A DNA stretch of 64,000 nucleotides from Flavobacterium azizsancarii (GTDB lineage Bacteria; Bacteroidota; Bacteroidia; Flavobacteriales; Flavobacteriaceae): the NCBI RefSeq assembly GCF_027980145.1, contig NZ_JAMZNK010000017.1, forward strand, positions 1 through 64,000, in the 5' to 3' direction. Shown piece by piece: positions 1 to 8,939 of the stretch. The position numbers and the translations under genes are program-made. The notes under the pieces are model-generated. The model was not told where the DNA came from. It searched no databases and saw only the letters and a list, made by a program, of their open reading frames with translations. Numbering within the stretch: position 1 is the first letter of the stretch; the number at the start of each line of letters is the position of its first letter.

Positions 1-49
1 TTCGAAATTGGGGAATTGTTTTAAATCAATTTACCCTTATATTTGAAAA

Positions 50-76
50 AAGGCTCAGATTATAAAATCGAGCCTT
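50..76 (-). terminator. Rho-independent terminator downstream of the GNAT gene
   Basis: Read on the minus strand, a 7-bp stem (AAGGCTC with GAGCCTT) is followed directly by a run of six T. It lies about 80 bases beyond the stop of the acetyltransferase gene that runs towards it, so it probably ends that transcript. Confidence 0.6.
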
Positions 77-116
77 AACTTTTCAACTTACACACTTTTT
101 GGGACAGTGTCAAAAA

Positions 117-160
117 ATCCGCGCTTTTGCGAAGCGAATCCGTGTCATCCGCGTGCCATT
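117..160. repeat. Dispersed CCGCGTGCCAT-type intergenic repeat, copy 1
   Basis: This stretch contains a near-palindromic centre (CGCTTTTGCGAAGCG) followed by GTGTCATCCGCGTGCCAT. Related copies lie at 1624-1700 (opposite orientation), 1887-1935 and 1961-2009. It touches the 3' end of the acetyltransferase gene. I see no coding potential. It looks like a non-autonomous repeat of the sort scattered through flavobacterial genomes. Confidence 0.6.
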
Positions 161-896
161 ATTCAGCTTTCAAAATATAGTTTTTAATCACAAATAAATC
201 TTCAAATCCTAATCTTGTATAAATGTCTTTTCCCATTTCAGAAGCTTGCAATAAAGCATAATCAGCTTTTAAATCTATAGAAAGATTTAGAGCAAATTTC
301 ATAATTTCTTCTGCGAATCCTTTTCTTCGCATTTCAGGAATTACACCAACGCCATGTATTCCGATGTTGTTTTGAGTTTGAAAAAGCATAAAAGTTCCTA
401 TTGGCTGGTTTTCATGAGAAGCCAAATAAAAGTGAACATTATTATGATTATGAATCAGAGTTTCTTTGCTGATTACATAACCAAAAGCATTTGGATATAA
501 GTCAGACCAGATTTTGGCATCTTGTTGATTGTTAATTTTTTTAAAGTGTAGATTATTTTGAAACGTAAATTTCTGATCTAATTTCAATGCCATCGCAATT
601 TGTTTGCTTTTTATTTCAAAACCATATGCATCAAATATTTCGTATGAATTTGTCCCGAAAATATCCCAATAGGGTAGAACTAAACCTGAATTATTCTGGA
701 TGGTTCTACGAATGTCTATTACTTCATTTTTGGAAATATCTTTACGGAACCACAATTTATTTGGCCACTCTGAATTTTCGATTTTACAATATTCAAAAGA
801 ATCGCTTTTATGATAAGATAGGAAGGGAGTTCCAACAGTTTTCCATAAATCGGTTAGATTGTTTATGTTGTCTTCGATTAGCTTGGTATTTTTCAT
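159..896 (-). CDS. GNAT-family N-acetyltransferase
   Basis: The 245-residue product is a probable acetyl-CoA-dependent N-acetyltransferase of the GNAT fold, cytoplasmic, with unknown substrate. The C-terminal half carries the fold's landmarks: the strand IGTFMLFQ, then GVGVIPEMRRKGFAEEIM, where RRKGFA matches the R/Q-x-x-G-x-G/A acetyl-CoA pyrophosphate loop. The last strand, ALLQASEMGKDIYTRLGFED, is also typical. The N-terminal 110 residues resemble no acceptor domain I can name. The start is an ATG with no good alternative nearby. It appears to be a single-gene transcript ending at the hairpin at 50-76. Confidence 0.8.
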   Translation of the reverse strand: MKNTKLIEDNINNLTDLWKTVGTPFLSYHKSDSFEYCKIENSEWPNKLWFRKDISKNEVIDIRRTIQNNSGLVLPYWDIFGTNSYEIFDAYGFEIKSKQIAMALKLDQKFTFQNNLHFKKINNQQDAKIWSDLYPNAFGYVISKETLIHNHNNVHFYLASHENQPIGTFMLFQTQNNIGIHGVGVIPEMRRKGFAEEIMKFALNLSIDLKADYALLQASEMGKDIYTRLGFEDLFVIKNYILKAE

Positions 897-969
897 TTCG
901 ATAATAATTATACAGAATATAAAGCAAAGATACTTTTAGTTTTTTTGGAAAATCTTTACCTATGTTGAC

Positions 970-1575
970 TTACAATTTTTTTTCAAGAGATTTTCTGATA
1001 CGGCTTAATTGCGTTGGCGTGATCCCTAAATGTGAAGCAATATGAAGCAATGCAATTCTCTCTGAAATATCAGGATGTTTAGAGAGAAGGTCCAAATATC
1101 TTTCGGTGGCGTTTTCCATGACTATCGAGATTTCTCTTTGCTCTTTTTCGATCACCCAATTTCTTTCGAGATAGGCAATATAGAAGTTTTTCAGATCGTC
1201 ATTTTGGAATATCAGTTGGCGATATTTTTTGTAATTGATGTTGATTAAAATAGAATCTTCGAGGGCCTCTATTGCAAAATAAGAAGGAGTTTGCTGTATT
1301 AAAGAAGCCGTTGAGCCTGCAAGATCACCTTCGAGAAAAATATTCTTATTGTAAATATTTCCTTCGTCATCTGTTATAAAAGCACGTAGAGCACCTTTCG
1401 CGATAAAATGGATTTCTTTTGCAACTTGTCCGTTTCTTAAAAGTAATTCTCCTTTTTTTATTGAATTGATCTCAACTATATTTTCAATCAATTGCCATGA
1501 TGCTGCTGAAATAGGAGAGTAGCTTTCAAATTTTAGTTTTAAATCGTTGAGGTATTTATTGTAATTGATAGACAT
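970..1575 (-). CDS. Crp/Fnr-type cyclic-nucleotide-binding-domain regulator
   Basis: The 201-residue product has the layout of the Crp/Fnr family: a cNMP-binding beta-barrel (about 20-130, with KKGELLLRNGQVAKEIHFI and the GALRAF turn) and a C-terminal helix-turn-helix (about 165-200, LLHIASHLGITPTQLSRIRK). I place the start at the ATG giving MSINYNKYLN. The longer frame would add 23 hydrophobic residues that do not belong to the family. No cysteine cluster for an Fnr iron-sulfur centre is present. Many flavobacterial relatives of this short form show no proven cAMP binding. Target genes are unknown. Confidence 0.85.
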   Translation of the reverse strand: MSINYNKYLNDLKLKFESYSPISAASWQLIENIVEINSIKKGELLLRNGQVAKEIHFIAKGALRAFITDDEGNIYNKNIFLEGDLAGSTASLIQQTPSYFAIEALEDSILININYKKYRQLIFQNDDLKNFYIAYLERNWVIEKEQREISIVMENATERYLDLLSKHPDISERIALLHIASHLGITPTQLSRIRKSLEKKL

Positions 1576-2025
1576 TCCTGAGGTTTTTAGGCTTATCAAA
1601 AGTAAAGAAATAAAGTGTAATAAATGGCTTGCGACAAATGGCACGCGGATAACGCGGATTTGCTAAAGCAAAAACGCGGATTGACGCGGATTTTTGTTCT
1701 GTTTATGTATGTTGTTCTCATTTTTGTCATCGTGAGCGAATTCGAAGGACACACAAGTAGCTCGACAAAGATTGGTTATTTACATTCCGCTCTTCGACTT
1801 CGCTCAATGTGACAAATGTAATTATTATTGCAGGGTTTCTTATGTGAGCTTTCCTGCGTCAGGATGATAAATTGCGAATAAAAATCTGCGTAAATCCGTG
1901 TTTTCGCGGAGCGAATCTGCGTCATCAGCGTACGATTACACAAAGATTGAGAAAAAATATGCGTCAATCCGCGCTTCGCGAAGCAAATCTGTGTCATCCG
2001 CGTGCCATGTCATTATAAAGCATAA
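1576..2025. repeat. Intergenic repeat mosaic without genes
   Basis: This gap holds several short repeats. Three copies of the CCGCGTGCCAT family lie at 1624-1700, 1887-1935 and 1961-2009. One inverted pair of the GTCAnnnTGAGCGAA family lies at 1726-1748 and 1792-1813. Open frames across it are made of repeat sequence and have no coding character. The copy at 1961-2009 contains the perfect palindrome GCTTCGCGAAGC. Confidence 0.7.
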
Positions 2026-2059
2026 AAAACGCTGCAAAACCTAAGTCTTACAGCGTTTT
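2026..2059 (-). terminator. Terminator of the tetR-pump operon
   Basis: On the minus strand AAAACGCTG pairs with CAGCGTTTT across a 16-base loop and is followed by TTTTTTATG. It lies 30 bases past the stop of the outer-membrane factor gene, the last gene of the pump operon. Confidence 0.8.
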
Positions 2060-2088
2060 CATCTCAAAAAATAAATAATTAACGGGTA

Positions 2089-3507
2089 TTATCTCCAACC
2101 ACCGCCCAATGCACGATATAACTCGGTATTAGCAGAAAATTGTTCTCTTTTTATGTTGGCAAGTTCCAGCTCGCTTTGCAATAAGTTTGCCTGAGCAGAA
2201 AGAACTTCTAAGTATTCAGCCATACCATTTTTAAATAACAAATTGGCATTTTTAATCGCTTGCTGCAATGTTTTTACTCTTTCTTTTAGGAAAAATTCTT
2301 GCTGTTGTAGTTTCTCTACTTTTACCAAAGCATCAGATACTTCGCTAACAGCAACCAAAACAGATTGTCTAAAGCTTAAAACTGCTTTTTCTCTTTCGGC
2401 AACAGCAATATTGTATTGCGTTCTTACCTTTTTATTGTTTAATAAAGGCTGAGTCAAACCTCCGGCAACAGTTCCAAACAATGAAGCCGGAATGTTGAAC
2501 CAATTGCTTGTTTCAAATGAATTTACACCACCTTGAGCTGTAATCCTAAGTGCCGGATACAAATCGGCTTTTGTGATTCCTACGTTTGCATTAGCAACTT
2601 TTAGCGCTAATTCAGCACTTTTTACATCCGGTCTTCTACTCACTAATGAAGATGGAATTCCAACTGCTTTATTGTTTTTTACTTCAAGAGTACTTAAACG
2701 AATCGTTCTGTTTTTTGAATTTGGAAAAGATCCTGTCAAAACGCTCAAAGCATTTTCCTGAATGGCAATGTTTTGTTCTAATTGTGGAATCAATTGTGCC
2801 GAAACTAGTTTCTGCGCCTCTGATTGCTGAATCGCTAATGTAGTTACTTGACCTGCATCGTATTTTAATTTGATTATGGTTGTTGTACTGTCATTCAATT
2901 TATAGTTTTGTTTCGCGATTTCCAATTGTGCATCCAACATCAAAAGATTGTAATATCCTTTAGAAACATTGGCTACAATAGTAGTTTGCAAAGCCTTTTT
3001 AACTTCTTCTGACTGAAGGTAACTTGCAAAAGCACCTTTTTTCTGATTTTTGATTTTCCCCCAAATATCAGCTTCCCATGAAAGTGATGCTCCGGCAGAA
3101 TAATCATCGATATGATTTTGGCCTAAAGCCTGTCCTAAATTCTTTCCGGTAAAACTATTATCAGAAGGATTGCTTGTACTTGCACTTACATTCAAACTCA
3201 CCTGAGGAACATTTCCCCATTTTGATTGTGTAAATCTATATTGTGCAATTTCGATATTTTTAACTGCAATTTGCAAATCATTGTTTCTTGCTACAGCGCT
3301 ATCAATCAATTGAATAATATCTTTTTCTGTAAAGAAGTTTTTCCACTCCACATCTGCAATACTCGCGGTGTCTTTTGAAACCGATGCATTCCTGAAATTT
3401 TCAGGAAATGCATCTTTTGGAGTTTCAATATCCTTCGAAACTTTACAGGATATTATAGTCGTGATCAAAATGGCGATCATCACGATTTTGGTTATATAAT
3501 TTTTCAT
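2089..3507 (-). CDS. RND efflux outer-membrane factor lipoprotein (OprM/NodT type)
   Basis: The 472-residue product is a TolC-fold outer-membrane channel for a tripartite efflux pump. I chose the ATG giving MKNYITKIVM because it places a lipoprotein signal with the lipobox TIISC (Cys21) at the N terminus; the longer frame adds ten residues with no role. Two repeated helical-hairpin segments are visible, together with the family-typical LVSRRPDVKSAELALKVANANVG near the middle and the closing motif ELYRALGGGW. It is the third main gene of the operon, behind the AcrB-type permease, with a 37-codon reading frame between them. The outer-membrane location is inferred from family and signal. Confidence 0.92.
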   Translation of the reverse strand: MKNYITKIVMIAILITTIISCKVSKDIETPKDAFPENFRNASVSKDTASIADVEWKNFFTEKDIIQLIDSAVARNNDLQIAVKNIEIAQYRFTQSKWGNVPQVSLNVSASTSNPSDNSFTGKNLGQALGQNHIDDYSAGASLSWEADIWGKIKNQKKGAFASYLQSEEVKKALQTTIVANVSKGYYNLLMLDAQLEIAKQNYKLNDSTTTIIKLKYDAGQVTTLAIQQSEAQKLVSAQLIPQLEQNIAIQENALSVLTGSFPNSKNRTIRLSTLEVKNNKAVGIPSSLVSRRPDVKSAELALKVANANVGITKADLYPALRITAQGGVNSFETSNWFNIPASLFGTVAGGLTQPLLNNKKVRTQYNIAVAEREKAVLSFRQSVLVAVSEVSDALVKVEKLQQQEFFLKERVKTLQQAIKNANLLFKNGMAEYLEVLSAQANLLQSELELANIKREQFSANTELYRALGGGWR

Positions 3508-3521
3508 TTTATATGTTGTCA

Positions 3522-3635
3522 TTAAATTTCTGTACAAGTATCTTTTCTGTTATCAAGATCTCTTGAGATTTTATAGGATATGTATCCAATGCCAATTATG
3601 ATGGCCACGAGGATTGTCGTTATATAGTTTTCCAT
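3522..3635 (-). CDS. Small single-membrane-helix protein between pump permease and channel (tentative)
   Basis: This 37-codon frame (starting MENYITTILVAIIIGIGYIS, then KISRDLDNRKDTCTEI) starts with ATG two bases after the permease stop and ends 14 bases before the channel start. It would encode one membrane helix and a charged tail. It resembles the first 20 residues of the channel protein (MKNYITKIVMIAILITTIIS), and the DNA of the two starts is similar over about 65 bases. It could be a real small pump partner, as AcrZ is for AcrB in enterobacteria, or a decayed duplicate of the channel's 5' end. Nothing beyond size and context links it to AcrZ. Confidence 0.45.
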   Translation of the reverse strand: MENYITTILVAIIIGIGYISYKISRDLDNRKDTCTEI

Positions 3636-3636
3636 T

Positions 3637-6600
3637 TTATTTTTCTTCGTTATGAATTACGGCTACTGGTTTTCCAGAAACCTTTTCTTGTAAATGCTGG
3701 AAGATGATGAATAAAACCGGGATGATAAACAACCCAAGTATTACTCCTGATATCATACCTCCGGCGGCACCAATACTAATTGAGTGGTTACCTTGTGCTG
3801 ATGGTCCTGTGGCGCTCATCATTGGGATTAGACCCACAATAAAGGCTAGTGACGTCATGATGATTGGTCGTAAACGTAGTTTCGCTGCGTCGATTGCCGC
3901 TCTGACTAGTGCCTGACCTGATTTTCTTTTCTGGACGGCGAATTCTATAATCAGAATCGCATTCTTGGCGAGAAGTCCAATAAGCATTACCAGTGCAACT
4001 TGCACGTAAATGTTGTTTTCGATTCCTGTTAATCCAATGGCAACAAATACTCCAAATATACCTGCAGGTATTGATAAGATTACGGCCAATGGCAATATGT
4101 AACTCTCATACTGTGCAGCAAGTAAGAAATAGATGAATATCAAACACAGTAAGAAAATAGTTGCTGACTGACCTCCGGACGAAATCTCTTCACGAGTTTG
4201 TCCTGAAAATTCAAAACCGTAACCCGCAGGTAATTGTTGTGCTGCTACTTCCTGAATCGCTTTAATCGCATCTCCGGAACTAAATCCTGGTTTTGGGATT
4301 GCATTGATCGAAATCGAATTAAACAAATTGTATCTCGAAGCAGTTTCTGAACCATAAATACGGGTTAGTTTTACTAAAGTATTTATTGGCACCATTTCGC
4401 CAGTTTTGTTTTTTACAAAAACTCTGTCTATTGATGACGGATCAGCTCTGTCATCGATATCTGCCTGAACAACAACTCTGTAGTATTTACCAAATCTATT
4501 AAAGTCAGAAGCTTGTGCACTACCAAAATACGTTTGCATGGTTTGCAAAATGTCTTTTACTTTTACGCCTAACTGATCTGCTTTTTCATCATTGATATCC
4601 AATTGCAATTGAGGATAATCTGCTTTGAAAGAAGTAAATGCTACTGCAATTTCCGGACGTTTCATCAATTCGCCAATGAAGTTTTGAGAGATTCCGCTAA
4701 ACTTATCCAGTTTTCCTCCCGTTTTATCCTGTAGTACTAAATCTAAAGCCTCAACGTTACTAAATCCGGGAACAGTAGGGAAACTAAATACGAAGAAACT
4801 TCCGCCTGAAATTGAACCTAATTTTCCACGAACCTGATTCATGATCTCGTCAATATTTTTGACATCTCCACGATCTTCATTTGGTTTAAGTAATACGAAA
4901 ACAACAGCTGAAGATGGACTTGTAGAATTGGTCAATAAGTTGAAACCTGAAATTGCGGTAACGTCTCTTGATGCATCTAATTTGCTAAGAATGTTTTCAG
5001 CCTCAGTCATCACTTTTTGAGTTCCGTCTAAAGATGTTCCTGAAGGAGTGTTTACTGCAATTGCAATAAAACCTTGATCTTCAGTTGGGATAAATCCTGC
5101 AGGAGTAGTTTTTACCATTATTACAGTTGCTACAGTAATTAAAGCTAAACCTCCTAAACTTAACCATTTTCTTCTAATTAAAAATTTCAAACCACCAACA
5201 TAACGGTTGGTTAAGGAATCAAAACTTTTATTGAATCCGTTAAAGAATTTCTCTTTAAATCCTTTTTTAACATACGGAGCATCTCCTTCGTGAGCTGTAT
5301 GATTGTCTTTTAAGAATAAAGCAGCAAGTGCCGGACTTAAAGTCAATGCGTTAACAGCTGAAATTACAATTGCAATCGCCATCGTAAAGGCAAACTGACG
5401 ATAGAAAACCCCTGTTGAGCCTTCCATAAAACCAACCGGCAGGAATACAGCAGCCATTACCAGCGTAATCGAGATAATAGCACCCGTTATTTCGTGCATT
5501 GCTTCATGAGTGGCTACTTTTGGAGACAAATGTTTGTGCTCCATTTTCGCATGCACGGCTTCGACGACCACAATCGCATCATCTACCACAATACCAATCG
5601 CCAGAATTAAAGCGAAAAGCGTTAAAAGGTTGATCGAAAATCCGAATAACTGCATGAAGAAGAACGTTCCTAAAATTGCTACAGGTACAGCAATAGCCGG
5701 GATTAATGTTGATCTAAAATCCTGAAGGAATATAAATACTACGATAAATACTAATATAAACGCTTCAAGTAAAGTATGCTGAACTTGTTCTATAGATTGA
5801 TCTAAAGCAACTTTTGTACTATAGAAAATGTTATGTTTTATTCCTTTAGGGAAATCTTTAGCTGATTTTTCCATCAATTTATTAATGGCAACCTGTATAT
5901 CATTCGAGTTAGAACCTGCTAATTGGATAATACCAATTACAACTCCTTTTTTACCATTTAAACGTGTTAAACTGTTATAAGAGTAAGCACCAAGTTCAAC
6001 TCTGGCTACATCTTTAAGACGAAGTATTGAACCATCAGCATTAGAACGTATAGCTATATTTTCATATTCTTCCGGTTTAGTTAATTTTCCTTTGTATTTA
6101 ATTACATATTCGAAAACTTCTTTACTTCTTTCTCCAAATTTACCCGGAGCAGCTTCCAAACTTTTATCCTGAATCGCGCTCATGATTTCGTTTGGTGTCA
6201 CTTTGTAAGTAGACATTTGCGTTGGATTCAACCAAACACGCATTGAGTAATCTTTTACACCTCCAAAAATACTGGCTGAACCAACTCCTGGAATACGTTT
6301 GATCTCCGGAATAATATTGATTTGTGCATAATTGGCAACAAAAGTCTGATCGTATTTTGACTCATCTTCGGTAAACATACCAATAGCCATAATGAAACTA
6401 TTTTGTTGTTTTGCAGTAGTCACACCTTGCTGAACAACCTCTGCCGGCAACTGACTAGTTGCCTGAGCAACTCTGTTTTGCACGTTTACCGCGGCCTGAT
6501 CTGCATTAGTTCCTAATTTAAAGAACACTGTAATTGCAAGAGATCCGTCATTACTGGCCGTAGAACTCATGTAAGTCATGTTCTCAACACCATTGATAGA

Positions 6601-6801
6601 CTCTTCAAGTGATGGTGCCACAGAACGTAAAACCGTTTCTGCATTCGCTCCTGGATAAACTGCCGTTACCAAAACCGATGGCGGTGCAATATCAGGAAAC
6701 TGTTGTAAGGGCAACTTCGTAAGACCAAGTATACCTAATATGACCAATAAAATGGAAATAACGGTTGCCAGTACAGGTCTTTGTATAAATATTTTGAACA
6801 T
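3637..6801 (-). CDS. RND multidrug efflux permease (HAE1/AcrB type)
   Basis: The 1054-residue product is the proton-driven inner-membrane pump of a tripartite drug exporter. It has the full family length and plan: 12 membrane helices in two halves, with two large periplasmic loops (about 30-335 and 560-870). TM4 carries GIVVDDAIVVVE, whose two aspartates are residues 407 and 408, the same numbers as the proton-relay pair of AcrB. The lysine in LIGLLAKNAILIIEFA corresponds to AcrB Lys940. It follows the adaptor gene by 11 bases and precedes a 37-codon frame and the outer-membrane channel. The TetR gene at the head of the cluster and its boxes suggest de-repression by a toxic compound. The substrate cannot be read from sequence. 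Confidence 0.95.
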   Translation of the reverse strand: MFKIFIQRPVLATVISILLVILGILGLTKLPLQQFPDIAPPSVLVTAVYPGANAETVLRSVAPSLEESINGVENMTYMSSTASNDGSLAITVFFKLGTNADQAAVNVQNRVAQATSQLPAEVVQQGVTTAKQQNSFIMAIGMFTEDESKYDQTFVANYAQINIIPEIKRIPGVGSASIFGGVKDYSMRVWLNPTQMSTYKVTPNEIMSAIQDKSLEAAPGKFGERSKEVFEYVIKYKGKLTKPEEYENIAIRSNADGSILRLKDVARVELGAYSYNSLTRLNGKKGVVIGIIQLAGSNSNDIQVAINKLMEKSAKDFPKGIKHNIFYSTKVALDQSIEQVQHTLLEAFILVFIVVFIFLQDFRSTLIPAIAVPVAILGTFFFMQLFGFSINLLTLFALILAIGIVVDDAIVVVEAVHAKMEHKHLSPKVATHEAMHEITGAIISITLVMAAVFLPVGFMEGSTGVFYRQFAFTMAIAIVISAVNALTLSPALAALFLKDNHTAHEGDAPYVKKGFKEKFFNGFNKSFDSLTNRYVGGLKFLIRRKWLSLGGLALITVATVIMVKTTPAGFIPTEDQGFIAIAVNTPSGTSLDGTQKVMTEAENILSKLDASRDVTAISGFNLLTNSTSPSSAVVFVLLKPNEDRGDVKNIDEIMNQVRGKLGSISGGSFFVFSFPTVPGFSNVEALDLVLQDKTGGKLDKFSGISQNFIGELMKRPEIAVAFTSFKADYPQLQLDINDEKADQLGVKVKDILQTMQTYFGSAQASDFNRFGKYYRVVVQADIDDRADPSSIDRVFVKNKTGEMVPINTLVKLTRIYGSETASRYNLFNSISINAIPKPGFSSGDAIKAIQEVAAQQLPAGYGFEFSGQTREEISSGGQSATIFLLCLIFIYFLLAAQYESYILPLAVILSIPAGIFGVFVAIGLTGIENNIYVQVALVMLIGLLAKNAILIIEFAVQKRKSGQALVRAAIDAAKLRLRPIIMTSLAFIVGLIPMMSATGPSAQGNHSISIGAAGGMISGVILGLFIIPVLFIIFQHLQEKVSGKPVAVIHNEEK

Positions 6802-6812
6802 TTTCGTAAAAA

Positions 6813-7961
6813 TTATTTTTTATTAATTATTTGGGCAACTTTTGCAGGAGATGATTTTTCCGGCTGAATTGCTTGTCCGTCCTGAAGTTTATCGATTCCG
6901 CTTAATACAATTTGGTCACCGGATTTTACACCATCTTTAATAATGTAATTCGTTCCGCTTTTACCAGAAACTGTGATAGGCATTTTAGTAACCTTGTTTT
7001 CTTTATTTACTGTGAAAACAAAAACTTTATCCTGCATCTCAACAGTAGCTGATTGTGGCACTAAAACCGCATCATCATGTTGAAGACCTAAACGAATTCT
7101 TCCTGTGTTTCCTGAACGTAAAGTTCCGCCAGCATTAGGGAAAGTTGCTCTTAAAGTAATCGCGCCGGTAGTTTTATCAAATTGACCGTCTACCATATCG
7201 ATTTTTCCGGTTTGAGGATAAGCGTTATTATCTGCTAAAACCAAAGTTACAGGAGGTAATTTTTTTAGTTTATCACCAAGTGTATTTCCAGCGTATTGCG
7301 CTTTAAAATTGATGAAATCAGTTTCTCCTAAAGAGAAATAAGCATAAACTTCATGAACATCAGATAAGTTTGTTAACGGCTCAACATCAGTTGCAGAAAC
7401 TAAACTTCCTTGTTTTTTAGGCAATCTACCAATGTAACCGCTTACTGGAGCTGTAACATTTGTATATCCTAAATTAATTTTGGCAGATCCTACCATTGCT
7501 TTTGCTTGTTCGATGTTTGCAGCAGCAATTTTTTGAGAAGCTTTAGCTGTTTTTAACTGATAATCAGAAACTACTTTGTTTTGAACTAAAGGAGTTAATT
7601 TATCAACTTCTAACTGAGCATTTATTAAAGCCGCTTCATAAGCATGAAGACTTGCCAATGCATTGTTTAATTGCTCACGGAAAGGACGTTCGTTTATTTT
7701 GAATAAAGTTTGACCTTTATTTACATAAGCTCCTTCGTCTACAAAAACTCTTTCAAGGTTTCCGCTTACCTGAGGACGAATTTCAACATCAACTGTTCCC
7801 TGAATCGAAGCAGGATATTCAGCATCTGTAGTAGTGTTTTCGCTTGTAATAGCTAGAACGGGTAACAATGGTGGAGCAGGAGCTGCTGGAGCCTGCGATT
7901 TATCTGCACAACTGCTTAGCACTAGTGCCAGGATAAAACTGGTTATAATTACATTTTTCAT
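6813..7961 (-). CDS. RND efflux periplasmic adaptor lipoprotein (AcrA/MexA type)
   Basis: The 382-residue product is the membrane-fusion protein that bridges the permease and the outer-membrane channel. I start it at MKNVIITSFI, which gives a lipoprotein signal with lipobox LSSC (Cys18). A frame 25 codons longer exists but would bury the signal. The adaptor order is clear: half-motif GTVDVEIRPQVSGNLERVFV, an alpha-helical hairpin (about 90-150), the second lipoyl half GYIGRLPKKQGSLVSA, beta-barrel and membrane-proximal domains. It is the first pump gene. Its upstream gap holds four copies of the putative TetR operator. Confidence 0.93.
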   Translation of the reverse strand: MKNVIITSFILALVLSSCADKSQAPAAPAPPLLPVLAITSENTTTDAEYPASIQGTVDVEIRPQVSGNLERVFVDEGAYVNKGQTLFKINERPFREQLNNALASLHAYEAALINAQLEVDKLTPLVQNKVVSDYQLKTAKASQKIAAANIEQAKAMVGSAKINLGYTNVTAPVSGYIGRLPKKQGSLVSATDVEPLTNLSDVHEVYAYFSLGETDFINFKAQYAGNTLGDKLKKLPPVTLVLADNNAYPQTGKIDMVDGQFDKTTGAITLRATFPNAGGTLRSGNTGRIRLGLQHDDAVLVPQSATVEMQDKVFVFTVNKENKVTKMPITVSGKSGTNYIIKDGVKSGDQIVLSGIDKLQDGQAIQPEKSSPAKVAQIINKK

Positions 7962-8049
7962 TTTAGTATTGGTTTTAATTTGTTGGACATTCTCTTTGTT
8001 AAAAAATTGTGGCATTCTGGCATTCCCGGTGTTCATATTTAATTATATT

Positions 8050-8266
8050 AAATTATCTAACGTTGTTAAGTAATATTGTGCAAAAATTCAAATAACAGTA
8101 CTTTCCAAATCTATTATGAAATGGGATTAAATTATTTATCACTGTTAAGTAAATCGGAAAACAAATTCTGATATTACGCTAATTAAATTTTCTAACACTG
8201 TTAAGTAAAGTAGTAAAAAAATAGTTGCTAAATTACTCTATTAAATCATTTATCACTGTTAAGTTA
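8050..8266. promoter_or_regulatory. Four-copy TetR operator-like array in front of the pump genes
   Basis: Four copies of a roughly 25-bp box, AAATTnTyTAACACTGTTAAGTAA, have palindromic cores TAACnnnGTTA (or TATCnnnGTTA) at 8058-8068, 8137-8147, 8193-8203 and 8251-8261. A fifth copy lies in front of tetR. A minus-strand -7 box TAGATTTG (8106-8113) fits a pump promoter, with the second copy covering its -33 position. The rest of the gap between tetR and the adaptor gene holds nothing else I recognise. TetR binding is inferred from palindromy and from the same box occurring at both transcription units. Confidence 0.7.
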
Positions 8267-8279
8267 AAATGAAATTTTT

Positions 8280-8873
8280 TTATTGAATTGATTTTATAAT
8301 TCCACCAATCGCATCTTTTAGGATTTGATTGTTGATAGTTTCCATTATTTCGCTTTTATTGATGATATTAATTGCAATCAAACCGTGAATTACAGAGAAA
8401 AAAGTAAAATACTTCTGTTTGATTACTTCATCAGTAGGGTTGCTGTTTTTCATAATTTCAGCAATTACCGAAGTGAATAATTTATAAGGTCTTTCCTGAG
8501 CTGAACATTGTTGGGAACAACAATTCATTTGCACTCCAAACATCACCTGATACATTTCGGTATCTGTAAAAGCGAAATCCCAATAGGCCATCCACATGGC
8601 TTCTAATTGTTCTTCCGGTTTTTCAAATTTATCTCGGGCATCCTGAAGTTCTTTTGCTAACTTGATAAAACCTTTTCCGGTTAGTTCATTAAGAATAGCT
8701 TCTTTATTCGAAAAGTATTCATAAATGATCGGAGCCGTATATTCAATCTTGTCAGCAATTTTTCGCATGCTCAGACCTTGCCATCCTTCTTCTTTAACGA
8801 TAGCATAAGCAGCCTCAAGAATGTTACTTCTTGTCTCTTCTTTTTGTCTTAAAATACGATCTTTACTAGCCAT
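8280..8873 (-). CDS. TetR-family repressor of the adjacent RND pump
   Basis: The 197-residue product has the family's N-terminal helix-turn-helix at about 14-60 (ILEAAYAIVKEEGWQGLSMR, then KIADKIEYTAPIIYEYFSNK) and a variable ligand-binding half. That half contains a cysteine cluster, MNCCSQQCS (about 117-125), which could respond to thiol-reactive compounds, though that is speculative. It lies upstream of the pump genes on the same strand, separated by 318 bases with four operator-like boxes. A fifth box sits at its own promoter, so autorepression plus pump repression is the likely scheme. Confidence 0.88.
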   Translation of the reverse strand: MASKDRILRQKEETRSNILEAAYAIVKEEGWQGLSMRKIADKIEYTAPIIYEYFSNKEAILNELTGKGFIKLAKELQDARDKFEKPEEQLEAMWMAYWDFAFTDTEMYQVMFGVQMNCCSQQCSAQERPYKLFTSVIAEIMKNSNPTDEVIKQKYFTFFSVIHGLIAINIINKSEIMETINNQILKDAIGGIIKSIQ

Positions 8874-8887
8874 TTTATTTAAGTATT

Positions 8888-8939
8888 AAATTGTTTAACA
8901 CCGTTAGGCAAATGTATGGTGGTTTTTCTGATTATGAAA
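8888..8939 (-). promoter_or_regulatory. tetR promoter with operator-like box
   Basis: On the minus strand TTTC (8936-8939), a 19-base spacer and TACATTTG (8909-8916) match the Bacteroidota -33/-7 pattern with one mismatch. The palindromic box with core TAACACCGTTA (8896-8906) follows three bases beyond the -7 box and covers the expected transcription start, a position suited to repression. Confidence 0.6.

Noticed and set aside
1624..1997. Two small open frames between the Crp-like gene and the pump operon
   Set aside because: They are built from intergenic repeat copies, including palindromes, and have no protein-like pattern.
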